Shown: positions 14,555 through 23,757, counted from the first letter of the stretch. The stretch: 34,754 nucleotides of DNA from an uncultured Blautia sp. (GCA_905209435.1 CAJLTE010000026.1:1-34754); one strand, 5' to 3'. Program-made: numbers and translations. Notes: generated by a model from the letters alone, not told the origin.

Positions 14555-14588
14555 AAGACCAGAGGTTTCACAGACTTCCGGTCTTATT
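14552..14588 (+). terminator. Hairpin overlapping the MATE promoter
   Basis: AATAAGACC (14552-14560) pairs with GGTCTTATT (14580-14588), extended by GAGG/CTTC-like pairs, and TTTTG overlaps the end. It may stop read-through from upstream. Transcripts from the promoter at 14525 would start within the left arm. Confidence 0.5.
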
Positions 14589-14669
14589 TTGCGTAAAAGA
14601 TATTATTGATATCTGCTCATTAGAAGAGATTGGGAAAGTTCATGTGATTTTACTGAGGAGGAGAGAATT

Positions 14670-16001
14670 GTGGTTACAGATCTGACAAAGGAGCATCCGG
14701 ACAAAACGCTGTGGCGTTTTCTGTTGCCTATGATGCTCAGTGTAATGTTTCAGCAGATTTATAACATTGCGGACAGCATGATCGCAGGTAAGTTTGCAGG
14801 GGAGGATGCGCTGGCTGCGGTTGGAGCGTCTTATCCGATTACTGTGATCTTTATGGCGTTTGCTGTGGGAATGAATCTGGGAACTTCGGTTATTGTATCC
14901 AGATTGTTTGGTGCAGGTGACAGAAAAGGAGTAAGAAGAGCAGTTACTACTGCATTTGCGGCATCCGGGGTACTTGGAATTGCTTTGACTGTGTTTGGAT
15001 GTGTGGCATGCAGGAGTATGATGGTGTGGATTCGCACACCGGAGAATATTCTGGCAGATGGAGAACTGTATCTGAAGATTTATGTGTTCGGATTGTTGTT
15101 TCTGATGCTTTACAATGTCTGTACGGGTGTCTGCACAGCACTTGGAGATTCTAAGACACCGCTGTATTTTTTGCTTGGTTCTTCAGCGGGAAATATTTTG
15201 TTGGATTTTCTGTTTGTAGCAAAGTTCCGTTGGGGAGTCAGTGGTGTGGCATGGGCGACTTTTATTGCGCAGGGGATTTCTGCGATTTTGGTTCTGATTA
15301 CTGTGTATCGCAGACTCAGTGCAATGACAGCAGAAAAACAGCCACTATTTGATGCAAAATTATGTAAACAGATTCTGGCAATTGCAGTGCCGAGTATTCT
15401 GCAGCAGAGTGTACTTAGTGTGGGAAATCTGGTAGTGCAGGCAATTATTAATCAGTATGGTTCGGCAGTTGTGGCAGGATATTCCGGTGCGATCAAGCTG
15501 AATACGTTTGCTATTAATATTTTTATGACACTTGGTTCCTGCCTGTCCAGTTATACTGCACAGAATCTGGGGGCGGGCAAACCGGAGAGAATCTCAATGG
15601 GATTTAAAACCGGCTTAAAATTGTCAGAGATGACTGCAGTGCCATTTGTAATCCTGTACTTCGGCTTTAGCCGTCAAATGATGGGGCTGTTTCTTAATGC
15701 AGAGAGCACAGGCGCGTTAGATGCAGGTGTGGCATTTTTGCGGATTGTGTCGCCGTGGTATCTGATGATCGTGGTGAAACTTATGACAGACGGAATCATT
15801 CGTGGATACGGAGCAATGCTGTATTTTGTACTGGCAACGATTCCGGATCTGATTTTGAGAATTATTTTTGCGCTTATTTTCTCACAGAAATTCGCAAGTA
15901 CCGGAATATGGATGGCATGGCCGTTTGGATGGCTCGCAGCTACGGGGCTGACAGTTTTCTTTTACAGGAAAGTACTGCGAAAGATGCTGGGTAAGAAATA
16001 G
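14670..16001 (+). CDS. MATE family efflux transporter
   Basis: 443 aa, a polytopic membrane protein with about 12 helices in two MatE halves. The N-terminal P-M-M-L-S-V-M-F-Q-Q-I-Y-N-I-A-D-S-M-I-A-G-K-F and the later P-S-I-L-Q-Q-S-V-L-S-V-G-N-L-V-V-Q-A-I-I-N-Q-Y-G are the family's paired motifs. MATE proteins export cationic drugs or metabolites against a proton or sodium gradient. The start is GTG, with GAGGAGGAG 9 bases before it. No regulator is fused or overlapping. The substrate cannot be told. Confidence 0.92.
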   Translation: MVTDLTKEHPDKTLWRFLLPMMLSVMFQQIYNIADSMIAGKFAGEDALAAVGASYPITVIFMAFAVGMNLGTSVIVSRLFGAGDRKGVRRAVTTAFAASGVLGIALTVFGCVACRSMMVWIRTPENILADGELYLKIYVFGLLFLMLYNVCTGVCTALGDSKTPLYFLLGSSAGNILLDFLFVAKFRWGVSGVAWATFIAQGISAILVLITVYRRLSAMTAEKQPLFDAKLCKQILAIAVPSILQQSVLSVGNLVVQAIINQYGSAVVAGYSGAIKLNTFAINIFMTLGSCLSSYTAQNLGAGKPERISMGFKTGLKLSEMTAVPFVILYFGFSRQMMGLFLNAESTGALDAGVAFLRIVSPWYLMIVVKLMTDGIIRGYGAMLYFVLATIPDLILRIIFALIFSQKFASTGIWMAWPFGWLAATGLTVFFYRKVLRKMLGKK

Positions 16002-16094
16002 AGCGTCTGATATTGAAAGAACGTTGCTTAGGCAGAAACATTAAATTTGGCTGAGAGATTTCTAAGCTCAATTAAGCGGAGGGATATTTAGAAA

Positions 16095-16793
16095 ATGAGT
16101 TTATACGCAATCGGTGATTTCCATCTTTCATTTATGGTTCATAAACCAATGGATGTATTTGACAAGAGATGGAAGAATCACGTAGTTAAAATTGAGAAGT
16201 ACTGGAAGAAGAAAGTAACAGAACAGGATACGGTAGTGATTACCGGAGATCATTCCTGGGGACGGAATCTGGAGGAGTGTCAGGCGGATCTGGATTTCAT
16301 TATGGCGTTGCCGGGAAGAAAAATTCTGCTCCGTGGAAATCATGATATGTTCTGGGATGCCAAGAAAACAGAGAAGTTGAATGAGATGTTCAGAGGAAAA
16401 CTGGAATTTCTTCAGAACAATTTTTATACATATGAAGATTATGCACTGGTAGGAACAAAAGGATACTGTTATGAAGGAAAAGATAGTTACGAACATTTTC
16501 TGAAGATCAGAGACCGTGAACTGGAACGTCTGCGTTGCTCCTTTGAAGCAGCGAAGGCTGCAGGATATGAGAAATTTATCATGTTCCTTCATTACCCGCC
16601 GACAAGCATTGGAGAAATGGAAAGTCCGTTTACATTAATGGCGCAGGAATACGGCGCAGAGAAAGTAATCTATTCACATTGTCACGGAGAGAAAAGATAT
16701 GATGACAGTTTCAAAGGTTATGTGGATGGAATTGAATATAAGCTGGTATCAGGAGATTATCTGAACTTTAAACCGGAGCTGGTTTTGCGCTGA
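16095..16793 (+). CDS. Calcineurin-like metallophosphoesterase
   Basis: 232 aa, cytoplasmic. The two-metal site is complete: D-F-H (Asp 8, His 10), G-D-H (Asp 52), G-N-H-D (81-84), H-Y-P-P (His 166) and S-H-C-H-G (His 195, 197). It belongs to a small stand-alone phosphoesterase group; the substrate is unknown. GCGGAGGG lies ahead of the ATG. It follows the MATE gene by 93 bases and is closed by its own terminator at 16844, so it is either a single gene or the end of a short unit with the MATE gene. Confidence 0.88.
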   Translation: MSLYAIGDFHLSFMVHKPMDVFDKRWKNHVVKIEKYWKKKVTEQDTVVITGDHSWGRNLEECQADLDFIMALPGRKILLRGNHDMFWDAKKTEKLNEMFRGKLEFLQNNFYTYEDYALVGTKGYCYEGKDSYEHFLKIRDRELERLRCSFEAAKAAGYEKFIMFLHYPPTSIGEMESPFTLMAQEYGAEKVIYSHCHGEKRYDDSFKGYVDGIEYKLVSGDYLNFKPELVLR

Positions 16794-16843
16794 GCAATAA
16801 TAAAAAGAATATAGCAGCAGTAGTATCATATTATCTGGAAAAA

Positions 16844-16885
16844 ATCCCTGGGAAGTATTATACTTTTCAGGGATGATTTTATTTT
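16844..16885 (+). terminator. Terminator after the metallophosphoesterase
   Basis: ATCCCTGGGAAGT (16844-16856) pairs with ACTTTTCAGGGAT (16862-16874), 13 bp with two G-U pairs, followed by GATTTTATTTT. Confidence 0.8.
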
Positions 16886-16934
16886 GAGAGAAAATAAATT
16901 TAAGCGGAACGGATTTCCGGAGGAGAAACGGAAA

Positions 16935-18011
16935 ATGAAGATTTATTACAGAGAGAAATCTGGCGGAATTGAAATTCTGAGGTGTTATGGGATTGCGCCC
17001 AGGGTTGAAATTCCGGAGATGATAAATGAGAAAATAGTAATCAGTGCGGCACCGTATGCATTTTCCTGTCATATGGATGAGAATGAAGAGCTGAAGAATT
17101 CCAGTGTCTGGGAATTTAAAGATGGTTTTGGATTTGGCAGGGAAGAGCATGTTCTGGCTGGAAATGAGGTGGAGGAGATTGTTCTTCCGGACAGCCTGCG
17201 GGAGATTGGAAGATATATTTTTTATGGGTGCGGAAATCTGAAGAAACTGGAATTTTCAGATAGTCTTATGCAGATTGGATGTGGAGCATTCACTGGATGT
17301 CATGCATTGGAGAAATTGACTGTACATATGAAACAGGGAAAGAAATCGGGTGTTAAAGAAATGCTTGGGGAGATGTGGCAGAGGATTGATGTGACATTTC
17401 TTTATGAGGATAAAAAGGCGAGACTCGTATTTCCAGAGCATTATGACGAAGCGGTAGAAAATACACCTGCGCGTATTCTATATACGGAATATCATGGTTC
17501 GGGAAGCAATTACAGACAGTGTTTCTATAATAAAGAACTGAATTATCAGGAGTATGATAAGCTGTTTGAAATGGCAGTAGTGATGGATAAGCTGGAAGTT
17601 CTCGTGGATATGTCTTTTGGCAGACTGGAATTCCCGTATGAACTGACGGAGAAAGCCAGAATAGAATATCGGGGATATATCAGCAAGAATCTGAGAGAGA
17701 TTGCAGTTTATCTGGTGAAACAGGAAGATATACACAGATTGGAAGTCATATCTGCACAGAAACTCTGGACCTTGGAAGGAATCGATGCTGCACTTGACAG
17801 TGCTACTCAGAGAAAAGAGAGCGAGATTTCCGCATTTCTTATGAATGAGAGAGCAGATTTAGTGGATAAGTCAGTTGGTAATGAGCGGGTGAATGTGGAC
17901 AATCCAGAGAATTATCGGGGAATAGATGTAATAGTTCAGGAAAAAAGTGAACAATCACATATTGCGGAGAAGCAGTTGAATGTAAGACGGAAAAAGAGAT
18001 TTGAACTATAG
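16935..18011 (+). CDS. BspA-like leucine-rich repeat protein, cytoplasmic
   Basis: 358 aa. At least two LRR_5 (BspA-type) repeats lie between about residues 68 and 130 (V-L-P-D-S-L-R-E-I-G-R-Y-I-F-Y-G-C-G-N-L, then L-M-Q-I-G-C-G-A-F-T-G-C-H-A-L). The rest (about 160-330) is a charged, mostly helical domain I do not recognise. Unlike most BspA proteins it has no signal peptide, membrane anchor or cell-wall sorting signal, so it should act inside the cell. Start 16935 is preferred: GGAGGAG sits 9 bases ahead. A TTG at 16884 in the same frame overlaps the terminator tail and is unlikely. It precedes the VWA-MoxR operon by 123 bases with a dispersed repeat between. Confidence 0.8.
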   Translation: MKIYYREKSGGIEILRCYGIAPRVEIPEMINEKIVISAAPYAFSCHMDENEELKNSSVWEFKDGFGFGREEHVLAGNEVEEIVLPDSLREIGRYIFYGCGNLKKLEFSDSLMQIGCGAFTGCHALEKLTVHMKQGKKSGVKEMLGEMWQRIDVTFLYEDKKARLVFPEHYDEAVENTPARILYTEYHGSGSNYRQCFYNKELNYQEYDKLFEMAVVMDKLEVLVDMSFGRLEFPYELTEKARIEYRGYISKNLREIAVYLVKQEDIHRLEVISAQKLWTLEGIDAALDSATQRKESEISAFLMNERADLVDKSVGNERVNVDNPENYRGIDVIVQEKSEQSHIAEKQLNVRRKKRFEL

Positions 18012-18017
18012 TTATTT

Positions 18018-18060
18018 GGTGTAGAGCCACGTAGCGAAGCGGATTGCGAATATCCGCTTG
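18018..18060 (+). repeat. Dispersed intergenic repeat, copy 3
   Basis: Contains GTAGCGAAGCGGAT as in copies 1 and 2. AAGCGGAT pairs with ATCCGCTT across TGCGAAT. The lead differs (GGTGTAGAGCCAC for GGTTATGAGCAA), as does the loop. It lies just after the LRR gene stop. Confidence 0.7.
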
Positions 18061-18134
18061 ACCTGAAGTAGGCAGCTAAGTGGCCTTGTATGATAATGAA
18101 TAATAAATAGATAAGATTATAGAGGAAAATAATT

Positions 18135-19580
18135 ATGCAGCCAGAAGATAAAACACAGGAAATAGAAGAAACAGCAGAGCGCCTGCAGGTAATCGGCAGC
18201 AGTATTCTGAGGGCGGCAAGGGATGAACTATATCTGGGAATGCGTTTCTTGGATGTGGCATTGAGCAGTTTTTCTTATCAGATGGATGGTTCAATTCATG
18301 GTTTTGGAACGGATGGAAGAGTAATATATTTTCAGCCGCAGATGCTTGGTGGTTTATATAAAGAAAACAGAATTCTGGTAAACAGAGGGTATCTTCATAT
18401 GGTATTTCACTGTATTTTCCGGCATTTTGCGTGGCGTGGTGCTGGTAGAAGTATTGGTAACAGTTATAGCGAAGGAGAGAATGTGGAAGCTGATCGGTGT
18501 GGGAGTGTAGAAAGTGAATGGAATCCAGAAGGTAAGAGTAGCGCTGGAAAATCAATTGAAGAGCGTATGTGCGATTTAAGCTGTGACATTGCAGTGGAAC
18601 ACATCATAGATGGAATGAATTACCGAAGCATTCGCTTTTCACGTAGCCTCCTGCGCAGAGAAACCTACCGTCTGCTTGAAAAAGAGGGCAAAACTCTAAA
18701 CGCTCAGCGAGTATATAAGATTCTGTCAGGGTGGAATTTGAGTGAAAAAGATTTTACAAATCTGGAACAGGAATTCCACATAGATGACCATAAATACTGG
18801 GAGTGCAAGAGGCCGGATCAGAAGCCGAATCCTATGCTCAGCCGTAAATGGGGTGAAATTAATGATGGAATAGAAACAGATCTGGAGACGTTTTCGCAGG
18901 AGGCAGGAGAGCGTGACGGAGACTTCCTCGAACAGATTAAAACTGAGAACAGAAGTAAATATGATTACAGAGAATTTCTGCGGAAGTTTGCAGTTTTTCA
19001 TGAAGAACTGGCAGTGGATGATGGCAGTTTTGATTACAACTTCTATACCTATGGACTGCGGTTATATGGAAATATGCCACTGATCGAACCACTGGAATCA
19101 AAAGAAGTTAAGAAAGTAGAAGAATTTGTGATCGTCATCGATACATCCATGTCCTGTTCCGGAGAGCTGGTGCGCAGATTTCTGGAGGAGACTTATGGTG
19201 TACTCAGTGAAAATGAGAGCTTTTTTACAAAAATAAATGTGCATATTATTCAGTGTGATGAGAAAGTCCACGCAGATAAGAAGATTACTTCTCAGAAAGA
19301 AATGAAAGCTTATATGGAGCATCTGGAATTATACGGTGACGGCGGTACAGACTTCAGACCTGCATTTGAGTGGGTGGATAAACTGCTGGAACAACATGAA
19401 TTTCACAATCTGAAAGGTCTGATTTATTTCACAGATGGATTTGGGATTTATCCACAGAAAATGCCGCCATATAAGACTGCATTTGTATTTATGCAGGATA
19501 ATTACAGAGATGTGGATGTACCGGTGTGGGCGATGAAGCTGATCTTGGAAAAAGATGATTTAGGTGAGCCGGACAGATAG
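18135..19580 (+). CDS. VWA-like protein with putative metallopeptidase domain (DUF2201 type)
   Basis: 481 aa. The N-terminal half fits the DUF2201 putative metallopeptidase domain: H-M-V-F-H-C-I-F-R-H (about 88-97) has the right histidine spacing but no HExxH glutamate, so protease activity is doubtful. A second conserved helix is C-D-I-A-V-E-H-I-I. The C-terminal 150 residues are a VWA-like domain with the metal-ion site D-T-S-M-S (336-340). Proteins of this kind are encoded beside MoxR-like ATPases, exactly as here, and are thought to be partner or substrate adaptors for them. First gene of a three-gene operon. The ribosome binding site is AGAGGAAAA. Confidence 0.85.
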   Translation: MQPEDKTQEIEETAERLQVIGSSILRAARDELYLGMRFLDVALSSFSYQMDGSIHGFGTDGRVIYFQPQMLGGLYKENRILVNRGYLHMVFHCIFRHFAWRGAGRSIGNSYSEGENVEADRCGSVESEWNPEGKSSAGKSIEERMCDLSCDIAVEHIIDGMNYRSIRFSRSLLRRETYRLLEKEGKTLNAQRVYKILSGWNLSEKDFTNLEQEFHIDDHKYWECKRPDQKPNPMLSRKWGEINDGIETDLETFSQEAGERDGDFLEQIKTENRSKYDYREFLRKFAVFHEELAVDDGSFDYNFYTYGLRLYGNMPLIEPLESKEVKKVEEFVIVIDTSMSCSGELVRRFLEETYGVLSENESFFTKINVHIIQCDEKVHADKKITSQKEMKAYMEHLELYGDGGTDFRPAFEWVDKLLEQHEFHNLKGLIYFTDGFGIYPQKMPPYKTAFVFMQDNYRDVDVPVWAMKLILEKDDLGEPDR

Positions 19581-19605
19581 TGAAAGGCAGGAAAGGATTT
19601 ATATT

Positions 19606-21123
19606 ATGGATATAAAACGAGCAAAACACGAGATAAAAGATTCAATAGAAGCATATCTGGCGAAGGATGAATTTGGAAATTATCTGATCCCTGCAATCCG
19701 GCAGAGACCCATCCTTCTGATGGGGGCACCGGGTATTGGAAAGACCCAGATCATGGAGCAGATTGCCAGGGAATGCAAAGTAGGTCTGGTATCCTACACA
19801 ATCACTCATCACACTCGTCAAAGTGCAGTAGGACTTCCATTTATTAGAGAGAAAACTTTTGGAAGAGAGACGTTCTCTGTCACAGAATATACTATGAGTG
19901 AGATTATCGCATCTGTCTACGAGAAGATGGAGAAGACAGGCCTGAGAGAGGGGATCCTTTTTATTGATGAGATCAACTGTGTATCAGAAACCCTGGCACC
20001 AATGATGCTGCAGTTCCTTCAGGGAAAGACATTCGGAAACCAGAAAGTCCCTGAGGGCTGGGTGATCGTGACAGCAGGAAATCCGCCGGAATACAATAAA
20101 TCTGTCCGGGAATTTGACGTAGTAACTCTCGACAGAATCAAGAGGATTGATGTGCAGCCGGACTTTGAGGTATGGAAAGAATATGCTTATGAACAGGGAA
20201 TCCATCCTGCAGTAATTTCTTATCTGGAACTTCGCAGAAAGAATTTCTACAGAATGGAGAACACGGTAGACGGACGTATTTTTGCCACTGCCAGAGGATG
20301 GGAGGACCTTTCCAGACTGATCCAGGTGTATGAAACACTGGGCAAGGAAGTGGACAGAGAGGTAGTGTATCAGTACATCCAGCATCCGATGATCGCCAAG
20401 GATTTTGCGGCATATCTGGCATTGTATAACAAATATAAGACAGATTATGCAGTAGAGGATCTGCTTCAGGGAAAATGGACACAGCTTACTGTACAGAAAA
20501 TCAGAAATGCGTCTCTGGATGAACATTTAAGTCTGGTAGGGCTTCTGAACGGAAAATTAAGCCAGTTATTTACGGAATGCTATCTGATGGATTCTTATGT
20601 AACAAAATTGTACAAATATATGGTATATTATAGGGACAACCTTGCTGATATTTCTTTGAAAGTAATCTGTCAGAAGGCAGCAGATGATCTGGAATCAGCA
20701 AGAAAATCTGAATTGCTGACCGCAAATGAGGAGAAAACGCTTCTCAGGGTCAATGCTTTTCTGGAGAAAATCTGGCTGGAGCTGGAAGGTCTGACACAGA
20801 GCGAACAGGACATTTATGAGAAAGTAAAAGAGGCCTTTTCTGCAGAAGCAGACAGTCTGGAAGAACAGACAGAAGCTGTTGCGCAGACATTGCAGAATGT
20901 TTTTGACTTTATGGAAGCTGCTTTTGGAGACAGTCAGGAAATGGTAGCATTTATCACGGAACTGAACGCAAACTTTTACAGTATCTGGTTTATCCGGGAA
21001 AATGGCTCCGATCAGTATTATCGTCATAACAAGGGCCTGCTATTTGACGACAGACAGAAGCTGATTCTGGGACAGATGGAGGAACTGGAAAACGCGATGA
21101 AACGGGGGATTATGGATGTCTGA
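19606..21123 (+). CDS. MoxR-like AAA+ ATPase
   Basis: 505 aa. The AAA+ module fills the N-terminal half: Walker A M-G-A-P-G-I-G-K-T (39-47), Walker B I-L-F-I-D-E-I-N (117-124) and a sensor-1 stretch V-I-V-T-A-G-N-P-P-E. The C-terminal half (about 270-505) is helical and acidic and lacks a known domain. MoxR-type ATPases remodel or insert cofactors into target proteins together with a VWA partner. Start 19606 is chosen because GGAAAGGA precedes it; a GTG at 19564 overlaps the VWA gene and has no such site. The next gene overlaps by 8 bases, so translation is coupled. Confidence 0.88.
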   Translation: MDIKRAKHEIKDSIEAYLAKDEFGNYLIPAIRQRPILLMGAPGIGKTQIMEQIARECKVGLVSYTITHHTRQSAVGLPFIREKTFGRETFSVTEYTMSEIIASVYEKMEKTGLREGILFIDEINCVSETLAPMMLQFLQGKTFGNQKVPEGWVIVTAGNPPEYNKSVREFDVVTLDRIKRIDVQPDFEVWKEYAYEQGIHPAVISYLELRRKNFYRMENTVDGRIFATARGWEDLSRLIQVYETLGKEVDREVVYQYIQHPMIAKDFAAYLALYNKYKTDYAVEDLLQGKWTQLTVQKIRNASLDEHLSLVGLLNGKLSQLFTECYLMDSYVTKLYKYMVYYRDNLADISLKVICQKAADDLESARKSELLTANEEKTLLRVNAFLEKIWLELEGLTQSEQDIYEKVKEAFSAEADSLEEQTEAVAQTLQNVFDFMEAAFGDSQEMVAFITELNANFYSIWFIRENGSDQYYRHNKGLLFDDRQKLILGQMEELENAMKRGIMDV

Positions 21124-23074
21124 ATTAAGATTTGAGACAAAGAAGATCAGGGTAGCTGATCTGGGAAAGGAGAGCTGCGTACCTGATCTCCTTGGAGAGC
21201 TGACTATGCAGAACAGCCTGGAATTTCATCTGGATGAAACAGATGAGATTTATGAGGGATATGGACGTGTAAAGAGTGCCTATCCATATCGTCAGAGAAA
21301 CACTTACACAAGAGAACTTAAAGAGCAGGAAGTACAGACTGCAGTTCTGGAGAATCGTTATCTGAAGGCGGTATTTCTTCCGGGATATGGAGGAAGATTG
21401 TGGGAACTCTGGGATAAATATGCAGGCAGAAATCTGTTGTATACGAATGATGTTCTTCAGTTCAGTAACCTGGCAGTGCGTAATGCCTGGTTCAGCGGCG
21501 GAGTGGAATGGAATATCGGTATTATCGGACATACTCCGTTTACAACAGAACAACTTTATACTGCACAGACCACAAATGAAAACGGGGAACCGGTCCTGCG
21601 TATGTATGAGTATGAACGGATTCGAAAAGTAACTTATCAGATGGATTTCTGGCTGGAAAAAGACAGCAGTTTTTTAAATTGCAGAATGCGTATTGTGAAT
21701 GAAGGAAAAGATGTGGTTCCAATGTACTGGTGGAGCAATATGGCGGTTCCGGAGTATGAGAAAGGAAAAGTTATTGTACCGGCAGTACAGGCATTTACAT
21801 CCAATGGAAATCAGGTGACAAAGGTAGAGGTTCCGATGGTGGATGGAACAGATATTTCCGATTATACTTCTATAAAGAAATCTGTAGACTATTTCTTTGA
21901 CATTCCGGATGGGTGTCCGAAGTTTATTGCAAATGTAGATGAAACCGGCTATGGTTTACTTCAGATTTCTACAGACCGTCTGCGCAGCCGCAAGCTTTTT
22001 TCATGGGGAAATCAGGAAGCTTCCGATCACTGGCAGGAATACCTCACAGATAAAGCGGGTCGTTATCTGGAAGTGCAGGCCGGACTTGCAAAAACGCAGT
22101 ATGGATGCATCCCGATGGCACCTCATACAGCCTGGGAGTGGATGGAACAGTATGGCTCTGTTAATATTTCCGAGGGAGTACTTGAGAAAGAATATAAAGA
22201 GCGTACGGCTCTGGTAACAGGCAGAATCCTTGAATCCGGGTTACATGAAAAATTGAAAGAGAAGCTGGAAACTTCAAAAGAAATGTCAAAAAAAGAAGCA
22301 CAGTCTGTATACAGAGGAAGTGTGTATGGTGCACTTGCTGAGCGTGGAGAAGGCACAAAACATCTGAAATTCTTTGGGGAAAGTACTGGCCAAACACAGA
22401 GTGAAATTTCAAAAGAGGAAGAATCTCTGAAAAATTGGAAATACTTTTTTGAGAAAGGAATTTTACATTGTCCGCAGCCTCTGGAAACACCGGATGCATT
22501 TCTGATCGATGAGACAAATGTAGATTTCCTGAAAGTACATATGGAAGAAAATGCGCAGAACTGGTATGCCCATTATCAGTTGGGACTGGGATATTACCGC
22601 AGAGAAGACTATGAGAAAGCGGAGAAAGCTTTTGTGACTTCACTGAAATTAAAGGAGAGTGCATGGGCGTTTCATGGCCTGAGCTGTGTGAAACTGATGC
22701 AGAATGACAAAGACCAGGCAGGAGCATATATCCTTCAGGGAATGGCATTTAAACGCAAGGAACTTTCCTATTTGAAAGAAGGCTTTCGTATTCTTTTACT
22801 TGCAGAAAAGTATGAAGAACTGAGCCGTTTCTATCGAAAACTGGACAAAGAAGAGCAGGAAGATGGCAGACTGAAACTGGGATATGTGCAGGCACTTCAT
22901 GGATTGAAACAGGATAAAAAAGCATTAGATTTGCTGGAAAGTAAGGGTGGCCTGATACCGGATGATATCCGTGAGGGTGAGGATTCTCTGGGAGAAATCT
23001 GGCAGGAATTATATCAAAGTGTGTACAAAAAAGAGGGAAAACTTCCGTATAAATTTAATTTTCATGCGAATTAG
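21116..23074 (+). CDS. DUF5107 and TPR domain protein
   Basis: 652 aa. The N-terminal part (about 30-370) is a DUF5107, galactose-mutarotase-like beta sandwich (marks: L-P-G-Y-G-G-R-L-W-E-L, A-W-F-S-G-G-V-E-W-N-I-G, Y-W-W-S-N). Such folds bind sugars. The C-terminal part (about 470-600) has tetratricopeptide repeats (N-W-Y-A-H-Y-Q-L-G-L-G-Y-Y-R-R-E-D-Y-E-K-A), which bind proteins. No signal peptide is visible, so it is probably cytoplasmic. The ATG overlaps the end of the MoxR gene. Enzyme activity is unproven; possible roles are a carbohydrate-active enzyme or a sugar-dependent scaffold served by the ATPase. Confidence 0.83.
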   Translation: MSELRFETKKIRVADLGKESCVPDLLGELTMQNSLEFHLDETDEIYEGYGRVKSAYPYRQRNTYTRELKEQEVQTAVLENRYLKAVFLPGYGGRLWELWDKYAGRNLLYTNDVLQFSNLAVRNAWFSGGVEWNIGIIGHTPFTTEQLYTAQTTNENGEPVLRMYEYERIRKVTYQMDFWLEKDSSFLNCRMRIVNEGKDVVPMYWWSNMAVPEYEKGKVIVPAVQAFTSNGNQVTKVEVPMVDGTDISDYTSIKKSVDYFFDIPDGCPKFIANVDETGYGLLQISTDRLRSRKLFSWGNQEASDHWQEYLTDKAGRYLEVQAGLAKTQYGCIPMAPHTAWEWMEQYGSVNISEGVLEKEYKERTALVTGRILESGLHEKLKEKLETSKEMSKKEAQSVYRGSVYGALAERGEGTKHLKFFGESTGQTQSEISKEEESLKNWKYFFEKGILHCPQPLETPDAFLIDETNVDFLKVHMEENAQNWYAHYQLGLGYYRREDYEKAEKAFVTSLKLKESAWAFHGLSCVKLMQNDKDQAGAYILQGMAFKRKELSYLKEGFRILLLAEKYEELSRFYRKLDKEEQEDGRLKLGYVQALHGLKQDKKALDLLESKGGLIPDDIREGEDSLGEIWQELYQSVYKKEGKLPYKFNFHAN

Positions 23075-23076
23075 CA

Positions 23077-23105
23077 TTGGATTTTCAGATAAATCGTGGT
23101 ATGCT
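23077..23105 (+). promoter_or_regulatory. Promoter of the YqeY-like gene
   Basis: TTGGAT, 17 bases, TATGCT: 4 of 6 and 5 of 6 matches to consensus. It starts right after the DUF5107 gene stop and gives a leader of about 110 bases. Confidence 0.5.
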
Positions 23106-23222
23106 GATTATTAGAATTGTAGTGATTATTAAGCAGACTATTATCCGGAACCCGATCATTAAAGGTGTTTTTTTATAGTTCTGCTATTTGCGAATCACAA
23201 TAGCAAACGAGGAGGAATAAAA

Positions 23223-23660
23223 ATGGAACTTGAAGTATTAAGAAAAGATATGGTCGCAGCTATGAAAGCCAAAGATAAAGTAACAAAGGAAGCTGTATCT
23301 TCCCTGATCTCCGCAGTAAAGAAAGTAGCCATCGATGAAGGATGCCGTGATGAGATCAAGAGTGATCTGGTAGACAGAGTAATCCTGAAAGAGCTGAAAA
23401 CAGTAAAAGAACAGCTGGATACCTGCCCGGAGAGTCGAGAGGATCTGAAAGCAGAATATCAGGCAAGATATGATGTAATCGCAAAATATGCCCCGAAGCA
23501 GATGGATGCAGCAGAGATTAAAACATATCTGGAAGAGAAATTTGCAGATGTTCTTGCAACTAAGAATAAAGGTCAGATTATGAAGGCTGTTATGGCTGAT
23601 CTGAAGGGAAAAGCAGATGGTAAGGTGATCAACCAGGTGGTTGCAGAGCTCTGTAAATAA
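23223..23660 (+). CDS. yqeY: GatB/YqeY domain protein
   Basis: 145 aa, a stand-alone YqeY protein. This domain is also the tRNA-binding tail of GatB, the amidotransferase subunit that makes Gln-tRNA or Asn-tRNA. The separate protein is widespread in Firmicutes and its own role is not settled. Typical text: M-V-A-A-M-K-A-K-D-K-V early, then A-E-Y-Q-A-R-Y-D-V-I-A-K-Y-A-P-K-Q-M, and the closing G-Q-I-M-K-A-V-M-A-D-L-K-G-K-A-D-G-K-V-I. Full length for the family (about 147). A strong GAGGAGGA is 6 bases ahead of the start. It has its own promoter and terminator, so it is a single-gene unit. Confidence 0.9.
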   Translation: MELEVLRKDMVAAMKAKDKVTKEAVSSLISAVKKVAIDEGCRDEIKSDLVDRVILKELKTVKEQLDTCPESREDLKAEYQARYDVIAKYAPKQMDAAEIKTYLEEKFADVLATKNKGQIMKAVMADLKGKADGKVINQVVAELCK

Positions 23661-23697
23661 AAAGCCGTCTGTTTTGGATATAGAGATATAGGAGTTG

Positions 23698-23739
23698 CCG
23701 CAGTATCTGGGAAAAAAATAGATACTGCGGTTTTTTATT
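23698..23739 (+). terminator. Terminator of yqeY
   Basis: CCGCAGTATCT (23698-23708) pairs perfectly with AGATACTGCGG (23720-23730), then TTTTTTATT. Confidence 0.88.
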
Positions 23740-23757
23740 AGTGTGCATAATAGGGAC

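Noticed and set aside
16040..16094. GGCTGAGA resembling the thiamine riboswitch core
   Set aside because: The second conserved element (ACCCTTTGAACCTGA-like) and the paired helices are missing, and the next gene is a metallophosphoesterase.
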